DNA of 64,000 bases. Origin: Leptasterias polaris (lineage: Eukaryota > Echinodermata > Asteroidea > Forcipulatida > Asteriidae). A program made the position numbers and the translations under genes. The stretch is taken from the NCBI GenBank assembly GCA_037783415.1, contig JAZGTN010000070.1, forward strand, positions 10,671,001 to 10,735,000, written 5' to 3'. Shown here one piece after another: positions 43,757 to 54,683 of this stretch (its first letter is position 1; the number at the start of each line of letters is the position of its first letter). The notes beneath the pieces were generated by a model that searched no databases, had not been told where the DNA came from, and saw only the letters and a program-made list of their open reading frames with translations.

Positions 43757-44415
43757 CCACTTTACGTCGGTTGTATATCTGCAACATTTTTCTAGACTGG
43801 CCTATAACGGATGGTTTGTGACGTCCGGAACAACTTTTTAGCACCTTCAATTTTGTTGCTGGCAGCCGGACAGCTAACAAGAATATTACCACAGACATTT
43901 CATTGTGTAGAGTGCACAGGCATGTACTTACCGTGCTACGCTTCGTTTCATGCTTACGGAGAGGGACAGGAGGTACTGGGAATCATGCTCGTAATACCTT
44001 TTTTTCTGGGGGTTAAAGTGTAAACCCCTATTCCAGACCTTTGTCCTGTGGTTGTACAAATGTGGCATACAAGAATGGACAGGCTGCCACCATTGTTAAT
44101 CATTGTATTCGACTCAATGAGAGTTAAGTCCGAGCATTCTGAGATTCCAGAATACCAAGGCATATTATCGGGCGTGGCTTTTACGGCCGAGGTTCTGCGA
44201 TTCATGTGAGTGCCTACTCATGTTTTCTCACGAGAAAACATCATATCCTGGTGCTTATTACAAAAACCTTTGTTTTCGGTTTGTCAATTCAGGGATTTGA
44301 TGTGGCAATGGTATTTTAAAAGGAAAAACATTTACTCCAGAAGCTCTCTTAAAAGTGCTGAAAAATGGTATCTCAGGCGGGCAGAATTTGTTTTCAGAAT
44401 ACTGACATGAAGTGG
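43757..44415 (+). mobile_element. piggyBac deletion derivative with transposase C-terminal remnant
   Basis: CCACTTTACGTCGG at 43757 and inverted CCACTTCATGTCAG ending at 44415 match the ends of the 11391-18112 element. TTAA follows on the right (44416-44419) and a mutated TTTA precedes on the left. At 43901-43957 the plus frame reads HCVECTGMYLPCYASFHAY, matching the last part of the piggyBac cysteine-rich domain (C..C.....C...FH). So it is a 659-bp internally deleted copy. Confidence 0.8.
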
Positions 44416-44515
44416 TTAATAACATGTATAATAGTATAGAATTATCAGGCAATTTAAAACTTGATCAAAACACCTTTACACTAATAGTACTGCCCCTGTT
44501 CATTTGGCCTTATAA

Positions 44516-44694
44516 CAGGGATGTGATTTTTCCGTTTTAAACTTTTTAGAAAATAATGAAGATGAACCATACAACGCCCATTATTGCAGAGTAGGGCGTT
44601 TAAAACCAAAGATAAATGTTATTAGTGGACTTAGTGCTCGCAAGTTTTGCGCTCAGAGTTCAGGTTTTTTTTTCAACAGCCTATCACATCCCTG
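44516..44694. mobile_element. MITE with CAGGGATGTGAT ends, short copy
   Basis: Same ends and interior as 21165-21456 but 179 bp long. Confidence 0.85.
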
Positions 44695-44808
44695 TTAATA
44701 GCATTTCTGAAACCATCTCAACTTCTGAGGAGTATGCAGCACCGGCAGTCAATTCGGCACAGTAGTCGCTAATAATAGTAAATTATAGTTAAGTGCCTAG
44801 TTAAGGAG

Positions 44809-44895
44809 GCAAGTGTCATGACCGGGATTCAAACCCGCACTCTGAGAGTCATCAGAACTTGAGTTCGATGCTCTAGACCACTTGGCTATGACATT
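44809..44895 (-). mobile_element. SINE family A head fragment (minus)
   Basis: CATGACCGGGATTCAAACCC is the inverted B box; AGTTCGATGCTCTAGACCAC and TTGGCTATGACA the inverted A-box region. Confidence 0.75.
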
Positions 44896-45203
44896 GGCAG
44901 GCTACAATTTTTGAAAGCAATTTATCTATATATCTATGTGAACAGTTTTGTACCTTTGCATTCAGATACCATTGAGTTAAACCTGATACATTGTATACAT
45001 GTTACGTAACGATCCTACGACAGGTCACCTGTTGTGAGTTAAACCGGATGTAGTCAACTTGATTCTGTCCACTCACAGTGTTGAAAGATAAACCCAAAGC
45101 GGTTGGAAGATAAACCCTCCAGCTCAGTGGGACAATTTCAAACCTGATCCAGTCTAGCTTTAGAACCTCACAGACAAAATAGAGTTGAACCATGAGCCAT
45201 GAG

Positions 45204-45650
45204 CTTAAGCGACTCTAGTACAGACTGTGCAAGTCTGGCCCGTTGGGGCCCATTAAACATCTCAAGTTTAAGCGACTCTAGTACAGACTGTGCAAGTCTG
45301 GCCCGTTGGGGCCCATTAAACATCTCAAATTTAAGCGACTCTAGTACAGACTGTGCAAGTCTGGCCCGTTGGGGCCCATTAAACTTCTCAAATTTAAGCG
45401 ACTCTAGTACAGACTGTGCAAGTCTGGCCCGTTGGGGCCCATTAAACATCTCAAGTTTAAGCGACTCTAGTACAGACTGTGCAAGTCTGGCCCGTTGGGG
45501 CCCATTTAACATCTCAAATTTAAGCGACTCTAGTACAGACTGTGCAAGTCTGGCCCGTTGGGGCCCATTAAACTTCTCAAATTTAAGCGACTCTAGTACA
45601 GACTGTGCAAGTCTGGCCCGTTGGGGCCCATTAAACTTCTCAAGTTTGTT
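45204..45650. repeat. 63-bp minisatellite, seven copies
   Basis: Unit: AGCGACTCTAGTACAGACTG, TGCAAGTCTGGCCCGTTGGG, GCCCATTAAACATCTCAA. Copies are nearly identical. The period of 21 codons leaves both strands open (SLSDSSTDCASLARWGPLN), which is not evidence of a gene. Confidence 0.95.
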
Positions 45651-45726
45651 TCCTTCACATGTTAAAGCAATGTACATGTGACCGAAGCGGTCTCAAAAAT
45701 GTTTGATTATGGAATAGATAGTTCCC

Positions 45727-45950
45727 AATAGACGCCATCTTTACGGGCAAATTGCATTTTGGCATACAGGCGCGTCAAGCGCTCTAATTATTAATGCAGC
45801 CGCGTTGTTCACTGACCAATCGTGCAGTGAGTTTTGTGAAATGTGCGCGTGTTGCACGCCGTTCTCGCGCGAAACGCATGACTGTGTGTTCCAAACTACT
45901 GCCCGTAAAGATGGCCGATTTACGTCATACTGCAACCTATCTATTGCAGG
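45727..45950. mobile_element. Probable MITE with CCATCTTTACGGGCA ends
   Basis: CAATAGACGCCATCTTTACG and an inverted partner (CCATCTTTACGGGCAG, with CAATAG further out) bracket about 220 bp. The match is interrupted on the right side. Confidence 0.5.
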
Positions 45951-46189
45951 TTTTACTGTGTCTGAACGACTTTTGTAGGACTGAAGGCACAAATAACAAA
46001 TGCTTATCATTGAAACAGGGACATCATTTTTATCAAACTTCAAACATGCGGGTGTTCTGTTGAGAGCGCCAGTGTTGAGCTGCCACAGAGTGGAGGGTTT
46101 TGGAACATGTGAGGGTCTTGGGCCAAAGGCACTAGGGGGCTAAGATTTTTAAAATGGGTTGTGTATATACATTGCAGTATCAATTCTTT

Positions 46190-47000
46190 AGGGAAATGTA
46201 CATAATCAGGTGTCATGAAATTTATGAAACATTTAATTTACATTTTTTGTAAAGGATTTACAATCATGAAAACACACAGATAAATTTGTTTTCATATCGA
46301 GTCCTTTCTATTGAATCGTTGAACAATACGAGCTTAATTGTAATTGTTATAGCCATCTGTCATTTACTATCTTCTGCATAGGCCTTTTTCGCGTGATTCC
46401 CATCTCATTTTGTATACCCTTACTACAAAAGGTTATGCACGTGTGCAGTCTAAGCGTACTCATCAAGGTAACCTAACTAATTGTATCCGTTTAGAAAACA
46501 TAAAATGTACATATTTTGCGAAAGCTCTACAGTCATGAAAGCACACAGATAAGATTGTTTTCATATCAAGTCCCTTCAAATGAGTGGTTGAACATTATGG
46601 ACGTAATTGTAATAGACCCTTGCCATGAAATATGTAAGTTGCACATCTCGCGTGTGCACTAACACTTTGGTTAGCAAAATAATGGAACATTAACCCTTTT
46701 GTATGGGGCTGATGGTGGTCTGAACAGACCTGTTTGTGCGTCTGCATAGTGCACCTCTAAGGCGTTTGCCCACCAATACTATAGTGTCTGTACATATGCC
46801 TGAATGTAGTTAGCACATGGGAAGAGTCTTTTGTTATTTCCATCTTTCATCTTCTGCATGGGCCTTATTCACGCGATTCCCATCTAATTTTTTATTCACT
46901 GACTACATGTACATGTTAATTGGGATGTCGATGGTTCAAATCCTACTCTAGTACATGAAGATTTTACTTTGTTTAACCCCAGGCCAATCCAATTAGAATG
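46190..47000. repeat. Imperfect direct repeat and SINE fragment
   Basis: 46265-46370 (CACACAGATAAATTTGTTTTC, GTTGAACAATA, TAATTGTAAT) is repeated at 46535-46610 and again partly at 46840-46900 (CATCTTTCATCTTCTGCAT, CGATTCCCATCT). 46928-46975 resembles the end of SINE family C. No gene is seen. Confidence 0.55.
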
Positions 47001-47016
47001 TTCCTATCATTCAGAC

Positions 47017-47178
47017 TACACCGATCCATTAAGCCACGCCCATTTCTCATTGACCAATCACAACCGCGAAATCTGATCACCATTTGAGCCGTTTGGTGAT
47101 CTTTGCACTAATGGTGATCGGGTTTCGCGGCTGTGATTGGTCAACTCGTAAGGAGGCGGGGCTTAATGGATCGGTCTA
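47017..47178. mobile_element. MITE with TACACCGATCCATTAAGCC ends
   Basis: Inverted arms of about 75 bp (ACCGATCCATTAAGCC, TTGACCAATCACA, CGCGAAA, GATCACCATT). It is flanked by TTCAGAC (47010-47016) and TTAAGAC (47179-47185), a probable target duplication with one mismatch. The ends match the THAP-bearing element at 22355-23058, suggesting it is a non-autonomous partner. Confidence 0.8.
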
Positions 47179-47199
47179 TTAAGACACTCCCTGAAGACA

Positions 47200-49060
47200 G
47201 GGGGGCTGCTAATGAAGTTTTTCATTCAAACCATCCTTGAGCAAGGCGAACAAAAACTCTGTAATAAATTGTTTCTTTTCATATGATTTTGTTTTTACCC
47301 ATACACCGATGTGTTTGAAGCACTGTATATTCAGTATTTTCCTGAGTTCTGTGGGTTTTTGGTTTTTTTCTTCATAGAGCTCGGGAAACTACAACTCTTT
47401 CAGTGCCCCCTATCGTTCTGCGTTACACACCTAAAATGCCCTGCTTTTTGATGTTTTTTCGAAATTCTGTACAATAAAAAATAAGTCTTTCTCACCAAAT
47501 AAACTGTTTATTGCTGATTTGTGTTGCCTTGGTACAATTGAACTTCTTGAGCGATGTTGCTCTTCGTGATAACATGTACATTGTACATTAAGGGTTGTAC
47601 ATGTATGATTGATGACACTTTTTTAGTACTTAAGATACATGCACAATAATGGCACTTTCAGAATACATAAAATAGATTTTACATGTAGATGTATGACCTT
47701 GGCACTGAAGGTGTATGGGTCAAAACAAAGTTATATTATTTTTCCTTGATGCAAAAGTAACATCTTTAATTTTGTTATGAATCATAGGGAGCTGAGAAAG
47801 AAAAAGGAATGTTATCGGCCCATTGACCAGGGCACTAATGTAAATCGTGTTGTTGAGTTATTGTAAAATGCGCTAGAACTAGTTGTTAATATTATTATTA
47901 TCATGAATGTTTCGCAGGAGTTGAGCACATTTGAACTCTTCCGAATTATTTGTTGCGAATTTGTGACGTCAAAATTGGTATAGCATTCGCATTTGCAGGA
48001 AGTATGAACCAGGCTGACCTGTGGTGGATATCACAAAGAGTTAGGACTGTGAAATCGATCTTGCTAGGATCAATCCTATGTCTAGGACTAGTCCTAAGTT
48101 AGGACTATCCTTTGTGAAATCACCCCTGGTCTCCTTTTCCCATGGGAGGGTTTCCACTGAGGGTTTAGGGTCTGAGACACAGTCTGAGCAAAATGTTATG
48201 AAGACTATGAAATGAAGATGTTGGCTATTGGTGCCACTTATGAGCATACATGTGACCCATCATGCCATTTGCATCTTGCATTGGGGTACTCTCCTAAAAT
48301 TATTGCTGCTCTCCTGGAGAGGGTGGGTTGCAAATTCCATGTGTGCTGTTTGTTTGTGCTGTTAGGGTGCTTAACAGATGGTGGTGTTGTCAATTTGTTC
48401 AGAGAGAGAATGGAAGTTCCAAGTTCCATCCCTCTCATAGATCCCTTGCATATAACGCGAAACGCTTCAGGGATGCTGAGGTCACGCACATGTTTGTACG
48501 CACAAAGAACAGCTGTCTTCCAATGATCTGCTTCCTTTGCCCCGACATGCCTGAGTGAGGGCGCTTTTTGGCCTCAGTGAGGACACTTTTTTAGATTGTG
48601 ATGTCATATGCAAGGGGTCTATAGGTGCAAGTGTTTACTCTGGAACCCTTTTAGATTGGTTGCAGTGACCGCAGCCACTTGTAGTCTGTTACAAGTCTGA
48701 ACAGCTCTTGGGAATGGGCTTTTGAGGTAGCAGTCAACTCTGGCAAATGGTTGCTTTTACATGAGGTTGTCGATCGGTCTGTAACTGTGACAGCTTAATC
48801 ATCTGTTTACTCTTGGATGATATTTGGGGAGTTGTAATACTTGCCCATGTAGAATTTTGTAAAGGAGTTCAACTTAATGAGACCAGGCACTCCTCTAAAT
48901 TTTATTTTTTTATAGATGGGAAAAACAGCTTTTAAATAAAACCTTATCAGGGCATATGATGGAAGTATTTCTCAATTACAGAATGTTTAAACTGTTAAAG
49001 GAGCTGTGCCATCACAATCAAAGTAGGCACCTGTGGCTGTACATGGAGTTATGACTCTTA
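47200..49060. other. Intergenic, no recognised gene
   Basis: 48035-48118 is a small palindromic repeat (CACAAAGAGTTAGGACTGTG, TAGGACTAGTCCTA, ATCCTTTGTG), probably a MITE. 47280-47400 has a SINE family B fragment. The frame at 48212-48526 shows no domain. Confidence 0.5.
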
Positions 49061-49067
49061 CCAAGAG

Positions 49068-49425
49068 TGGATATGGCCGAGTGGTTAAGAGCATCGGATT
49101 CAAGTTCTGGTGGTTTAGTCATCGGGGTGTGGGTTCGAGTCCCGGTCATGACGCTTGTGTCCTTGAGCAAGACACTTTGCTATAATTGCTTCTCTTCACC
49201 CAGGGGTATAAATGGGTACCTGCAAGGGTAGAGGTTGATATTGTGTTTGAAAAAGCCTTCGGAGCGCCATCACGGCAGCCCGGGCTGTATACTCCCCAGG
49301 GAGCTGAGAAAGATTAAAGGAATGTTATTGGCCCAATGACCAGGGCACTAAATGTAAAGCGCATTGAGACGTTATTGTGAAATGCGCTATATAAGAACTG
49401 GTTATTATTATTATTATAATATGTG
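49068..49425 (+). mobile_element. SINE family A, full length
   Basis: Head ATGGCCGAGTGGTTAAGAGC (A box), GGGTTCGAGTCCCGG (B box), body TTGTGTCCTTGAGCAAGACA, CTTCACCCAGGGGTATAAAT, CTGTATACTCCCCAGGGAGC, tail GCGCTATATAAGAACTGG then TTATTATTATTAT. Confidence 0.92.
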
Positions 49426-50580
49426 TCGTCCATAGATATGCTAAGGAGGGAGGGGTCATGTGTACAGTAACTAGGGATGAGAGTTCATAATTCCATGTAC
49501 AGCCACAAGCCTGCTTTGACCCTGATGATAGTCCCCCTTAAAACCGCCATATCACATCGATATCAAGGGTCATGTTTTGGTTGTCTTAACTTTTAGCGAA
49601 ATTTCTTTATTTTCAAGATGTGCCTGATTTCGGCACAGGGTTTCTTAAAGCTCACACTACTAACAAGAGGAAATAACATCCAATGATTGTACAGTTCAGT
49701 GCAATTGTTTTTTTGTAGTACTTGTGTTAAGATCATAGTTTTAGCTAGGGTTGTACACATATTTATTAATTCTACAAATCACTAGATTTATATATTCCTT
49801 TTTTTAAATACTAACGGACTTGGACTTCTTAATGCTGCAATATTTTGCAACAAGAGGGCTGTGAAATTGACTGAGCAAATTGGTTTGACTTTTATTGTAA
49901 TGTATATGTAGAGACACGGGAAGGAGGCCGGTCCTCTATTTAAAAAGGCCGAGGATTCACCAAGAGACAATACAATAAAAGCAAGCAACAAATTCTACAT
50001 GATGACGTGTTAAATATAATAATGATTTCCTGTACTGATTTTAATTATTCAATGCCATACAGCGCATCGAACACAAAATAGCATATTAAATACAAATGCA
50101 CACAGTCACTTATGTACAGCTGAAGTTAATAAAGGTCAAAAGTTCACCACAACACGAGGCTGGCTACACACACACACACAAGTTTACAATATATACCGAA
50201 TGAAATGGCCCCATAAATGTCAATATTTCTTGAATCAAAATATAGTTTAAGACAAAATAATACTCACAGAGAGTTCTAGGAAACTATCTCTCCCAAATTA
50301 ATAGTTTGTGGAGCATGGCCAGAGCCATGCTCCCCACTAAATGGAGACCAATTACAATGTGCTCTCTCGTGCAAAAAGCTACCAAAGGAACTTAAGAGAG
50401 TGGTCTACAGGTCGCAACCCCAAAGTAAACTTTTTACAATAATCAACACTGAGGGCGCACTTGGGCTCCCTACATATACAATGTGCAGGTTGTTTGAATA
50501 AAGAAACAACAGAGAAAAACTGTGATCAAGTATTTGTTGTAATTTTGTAATTGATTTATAATTTGCCCTCGTTATGTTTT
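49426..50580. other. Intergenic, no recognised gene
   Basis: AT-rich; a short CA run at about 50168. No reading frame of protein character. Confidence 0.5.
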
Positions 50581-50586
50581 TGTTGC

Positions 50587-51117
50587 ACGAAGTTTCAAAT
50601 CTTCTCATGTACATGCTACCGCAAACCTTACTAGATGGTATCTCCACCATGCAAAGTTTCAAATCCTGCTCGTGTACATGGTGTTACCGCAAACCTTACT
50701 AGATGGTATCTCCACCATGCAAAGTTTCAAATCCTGCTCGTGTACATGGTGTTACCGCAAACCTAACTAGATTGTATCTCCACCATGCAAAGTTTCAAAT
50801 CCTACTCATGTACATGGTGTGACCACAAAACTTACTAGATTGTATCTCGACCATGCAAAGTTTCAAATCCTACTCATGTACATGGTGTGACCACAAAACT
50901 TACTAGATTGTATCTCGACCATGCAAAGTTTCAAATCCTACTCATGTACATGGTGTTACTGCAAACCTTACTAGATTGTATCACCACAATGCAAAGTTTC
51001 AAATCCTACTCATGTACATGGTGTTACCACAAACCTTACTAGATTTTATCTCCACCATGCAAAGTTTCAAATCCTAGTCATGTATATCATGTATATGGTG
51101 TTACCGCAAACCTTACT
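50587..51117. repeat. 68-bp minisatellite, about eight copies
   Basis: Unit: TCTCCACCATGCAAAGTTTC, AAATCCTACTCATGTACATG, GTGTTACCGCAAACCTTACT, AGATTGTA. Outer copies are shorter or diverged. Confidence 0.93.
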
Positions 51118-52352
51118 CGCCGTCTCCCTTTGACTATTTGACTCTTCGCATAATTGACTTTCTGGGACTAATTTGGTCACTACCATATTGAGTTTTACAT
51201 GCACACAATTCTGTTTCTTCTGTTGGTTCTGTTTATGGCTGAACAAATTATATCATATTGTTGGAAAGTAAAGTTTAGCCATATAATATATGAAAGTAAA
51301 ATCAATTAAGAAATCAACGAAGAAGCTTTGCAGAGAATGAGATTTGACCTCCGTCTCTGGTTACTTGTTAAAGACAATGTACAACATTGGTAATTGTCAA
51401 AGACAAGTATATCCACACTTGATGTGACCCAACAATATACATGAAATAACTGCTTTCAAACATCGGATTTTATAATGCGTGCTAAAGAAAAATTGTTTTA
51501 CTAATTTCCCAATAATTATAGCATTTCAAGCAAAACTATTTCAAGGGAAGTTTTCCCACCATGACCATCTTAATACCATGTAAGCTATGTGCAAATTTAT
51601 TTTTTCAATCTTACCAATGTTGTACACACCCTTTCTTTAACAGGAAATTTGCCCAAGTGACTGTCAGTCACGTCATCATTACATGTGTAATGGTACAAGT
51701 TCGGGGGGTGATTAGCAAAAGGGGTTATAGAAAAATATAGTCTTCATTTGAGTTGATTTCTCGTATTCAATATGCAGGAGTCTATGAAAAAAACAGACAT
51801 GATATTCTTCCTACTTAAGTCTGTTTTCCCCAACTTTTTGTTCCTCTCAGTAAAACTGTTATTTATAAGGCCTGAAAAGTCTACACCATGTGTAAGTGTA
51901 GATCAGTCCTCGTACTTGATAAGATGTTCCTTCTTTTTTCCAAGAAAAAAATATCATGCCTGAAAAAAGGAAAAAATAATAGATGTAGGGGTTCCACGTA
52001 CTCAGGATTTAATTCTTACGACACTTGGTAGCACGACTCAATCAAGGAAAACAAAACAACGTACACAAATTTCAGATTACTCCTTCAGCTAGTTTATTAT
52101 TTAGCAAGTGTTTGTAAACAAAACCATTATGCAGAAATATATTTCAATGTAATGTAAGCAAAATAAACGAACACGGATAACAAGTTACAAAGTGACACCC
52201 TCGTCACTTACAAGATGCTTCCTCTTCCCATAACAGGAAAAATAATATGAGTGTACATCAACTGTCACGTTAATAGTTTTTCCCAAGTGTCTTGAGTAAT
52301 TAGTATTCGTAATTCATGTTTGAGATTAGAACTTTTAAGCATCCAGACTTGT
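51118..52352. other. MEA1 3' flank and likely 3' UTR
   Basis: A minus-strand AATAAA lies at about 52097-52102, about 250 nt after the MEA1 stop, and is a plausible polyadenylation signal. The rest is AT-rich without a recognised gene. Confidence 0.5.
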
Positions 52353-52709
52353 TCATGATTTGGATTCCTTTGACATCCCATATGGCTCTCGTCTCTTCTC
52401 ATCCTTTCCCTTCATCATTGTGTTCAGCTGTTCCTTCCACCCCTCATCCCCTTGGGCCTTCGCCCATGGGGGTACGGCTAGTCCAGGCAGCGACACCCCA
52501 GCCATGGCTTTCTGTATCTCGTCATCAGCTGCCATGGCTTGCCGCCGATCCTGGAGTGATTCGGCTGTGTCGGTGTACGACACGACGGTGACAGGGTCTT
52601 GGGTGGGGATCTCAGAGGGCACGAGTTTAGAGAGTTGAGGGGGAAGCTGTGGCTGCTGCTGCTGCTGAGAATGACCGCTGGAGCTTGTTGAAGGAAACTC
52701 ATCCAACAT
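52353..52709 (-). CDS. MEA1: MEA1 exon 2
   Basis: Encodes MLDEFPSTSSSGHSQQQQQ to the end, with the conserved MAGVSLP motif and a charged tail (KGKDEKRREPYGMSKESKS). Stop TGA at 52355-52353. Confidence 0.9.
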   Translation of the reverse strand: MLDEFPSTSSSGHSQQQQQPQLPPQLSKLVPSEIPTQDPVTVVSYTDTAESLQDRRQAMAADDEIQKAMAGVSLPGLAVPPWAKAQGDEGWKEQLNTMMKGKDEKRREPYGMSKESKS

Positions 52710-54683
52710 CTGTGCATAAAAACAAATAGAAAAACAACGTTTGAATTCTTTTACATGTGCACTACCAATCCTAGTAAACAGGACCTACAGCTTAATGTCC
52801 CATCTGAAGGACAAAGCAGTTATGGTAAAGAATCTTAAGGTAAAGGACACAAGTGCCACCAGCGAGACTCGACCCACACTCTGCTGATCAGTAACACCAG
52901 GGCCCCATTTCATAGAGCTGCCAACCGTAAGCACACGAAAAGGCATGCTAACCTTCCGGTGCTTACTGCATGAAATTGAATGACGTAACAATGCAAATCC
53001 ATGGTGAACGTGTAAGTTGGCTGCCTTATTTTCTTGCTAACCTGTTCAATAAGCTTTTAGCTTTAAAAGCAAAATCTTCTGCTACAGTTAGTACGAAAAT
53101 TTGCTTACTGTTTTAAGCAGCTCTATGAAATTGGGCCCAGAGCTTAAGCCGGGTGCTCTTAATCGCTTAGCCACGAGACACCAGAGTGTGGGTTCAAATC
53201 TCAGTCGTGACACTTATAATCTTCTTTGGCAAGAACTCCTAACTAATCAACAGGAGTAAATGGCTACCTACAAGGGTAGAGATTGTTGTTGTCAACGGCT
53301 AACAACCTGTACGCCTTTTTGGCTGCCTGGGCTAGCTGCCGGTATTGAGGTTTTGGTCAGGCTTTTTGGTTTAACTTTTTTTTTTCTTTCTTTCCCCCCC
53401 AACCAGTTTGCCTCTTCCCTTTCAACTTTGGTAGGATAGCTCTGTAGATGCTCGTTCCCTTGTGCCACTCACTCACGATTTGTTGTAACTTTTAAAAAAA
53501 ATTGTATGTCATGATTAGTTTTTGTTTGTTTTTTCTTTTCTTTTGTATTTGTTTATTTTAATTTCCTTGTTTTTCTTGTGTAATGTATTGCCAGTGAAGA
53601 AGTGTAGTAAAATAATAAAATAAATTCTAAAGGAGTTGATATGGATTAAGGGATGATTTAGACCCCAAGGAACAGGGGTAGTAATGGTAAAAATACTTTG
53701 ATAGAAGTGGTTTAAAAGCACAAAATAAATGTTACAGGCCTGGAATTACACGGAGGCCACGGAGGCAATGGCCTTCGTTGCCCTGGTCTTGGCCTCAGTG
53801 CCCCTTCAAAAGATTCCCATAGCCTTTAAGATTTTCCAATGGAAGTGCCCTTTGCAAAATGAAAATGGCCTTGCCCTCTCATAGATGAAATTCCAGGCCT
53901 GATGTTATGAAGTTTAAACTGGAAACTTGTGGCTCGTTGTGGCCGAGCGGATAAGAGCACCGGACTCAAAGCTCTGGTGTTTCTGTTCAGCAGGGTCTGG
54001 GTTCCAGTCCTGGTCGTGACACTTGTGTCATTAAAGCAAGACACTTAACCTGTAACCATTATTGCTGTGTCTTTCTGTTGGGACGTAAAGCAGTTTGCCC
54101 AATGTGTTGTGTAATGCACATAATCGAAGAGAGAAAGGGCTCGCCCACGGTTTTCCTGGTTTGATTGGCTGCATATTGCCCCAAATTACATGGTGCTACA
54201 TGTATGTAAAGGAATAGGTCTCGTAGTACTTCAATAACGTAGCTCTACATGTATACTTTGCAGGTAAATGTTGAAGCGCCTTGAGCATCAGAGTGACGGG
54301 TATGAGCACTAAGAAGCCACTATTATTATTGTAATTAACTTCTACAAGAAATTTCCTGCCACCCTTTTTTTCTCATTGTGACGGTTTGCTGTTGGCACAT
54401 TTCACATCTTACTTACTTCATTCAGAGTTTCAAGAGGTTCATCCAGCATGTCGTGGTCAGCATCCGATGGCAGCAGCATATAGCCATCTCCCTGTGGTCC
54501 CATCCCCCCCTCCCCTTCATCTTCACTCACATCCTCATCGCTGCTTTCATCTCCCATAGCAACCACCATCTGCGGCATCACCAACTCCCGCTCTGAAGCA
54601 CCATCTTTCTCCGGATCTTCCTCCATCTTTCTATCCGGCCCCATTCTTGCTGTGTCCAGTGTCTTTGTTTCAGGTACGGACAT
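52353..54683 (-). CDS. MEA1: MEA1 (male-enhanced antigen 1) homologue, two coding exons
   Basis: Exons 54683-54417 and 52709-52353 join in phase 0 to 207 codons (human MEA1 is 185). Donor GTAAGT and acceptor TTATGCACAG are good. The N-terminus is acidic and disordered (ESSDEDVSEDEGEGG), then GYMLLPSDADHDMLDEPLE. A Gln/Pro stretch (SQQQQQPQLPPQ) follows, and the conserved C-terminal motif is IQKAMAGVSLPGLAVPPWAK. MAGVSLP...VP.WA is diagnostic of MEA1. The molecular function is not settled; in mammals it is widely expressed with a peak in testis. The start at 54683 is the first ATG of the open frame. Upstream non-coding exons are possible but not seen. The intron holds a MITE nested in a SINE, another MITE and another SINE. 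Confidence 0.88.
52835..53215 (-). mobile_element. SINE family A (minus) interrupted by a MITE
   Basis: 52845-52900 (GTGCCACCAGCGAGACTCGA, CACTCTGCTGATCAG) and 53137-53185 (AGCTTAAGCCGGGTGCTCTT) are the two sides of one SINE head. From about 53183, GAGTGTGGGTTCAAATCTCA GTCG starts a second head fragment in the plus sense. Confidence 0.75.
52901..53136. mobile_element. MITE nested in SINE, same target position as 9413-9692
   Basis: 236 bp, ends GGCCCCATTTCATAGAGCTG and inverted GGCCCAATTTCATAGAGCTG, flanked by CCAG (52897-52900, 53137-53140). The interior (CTAACCTTCCGGTGCTTACT, GCAAATCCATGGTGAACG) matches 9413-9692 almost base for base. Confidence 0.88.
53735..53901. mobile_element. MITE with CAGGCCTGGAATT ends
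   Basis: CAGGCCTGGAATTACACGG and inverted CAGGCCTGGAATTTCAT, 167 bp, in the MEA1 intron. Interior GGAGGCCACGGAGGCAATGG. Confidence 0.85.
53936..54335 (+). mobile_element. SINE family A, long variant
   Basis: Head GTGGCCGAGCGGATAAGAGC and GGGTTCCAGTCCTGGTCG; body with GTGTTGTGTAATGCACATAA and TTTGATTGGCTGCATATTG; tail GCGCCTTGAGCATCAG, ACTATTATTATTG. It is the plus-orientation version of the SINE at 9128-9745. Confidence 0.85.
54417..54683 (-). CDS. MEA1: MEA1 exon 1
   Basis: Begins MSVPETKTLDTARMGPDRKM and ends LDEPLETLNE at a GTAAGT donor. Rich in Glu, Asp and Met. Confidence 0.85.

Noticed and set aside
45168..45681. 160-169-codon frames on both strands over the 63-bp array
   Set aside because: Period of 21 codons; near-identical DNA repeats with no selection pattern.
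48212..48558. Cys-containing frame of 104 codons
   Set aside because: No recognisable domain, no splice context, and overlapping alternative frames of similar length.
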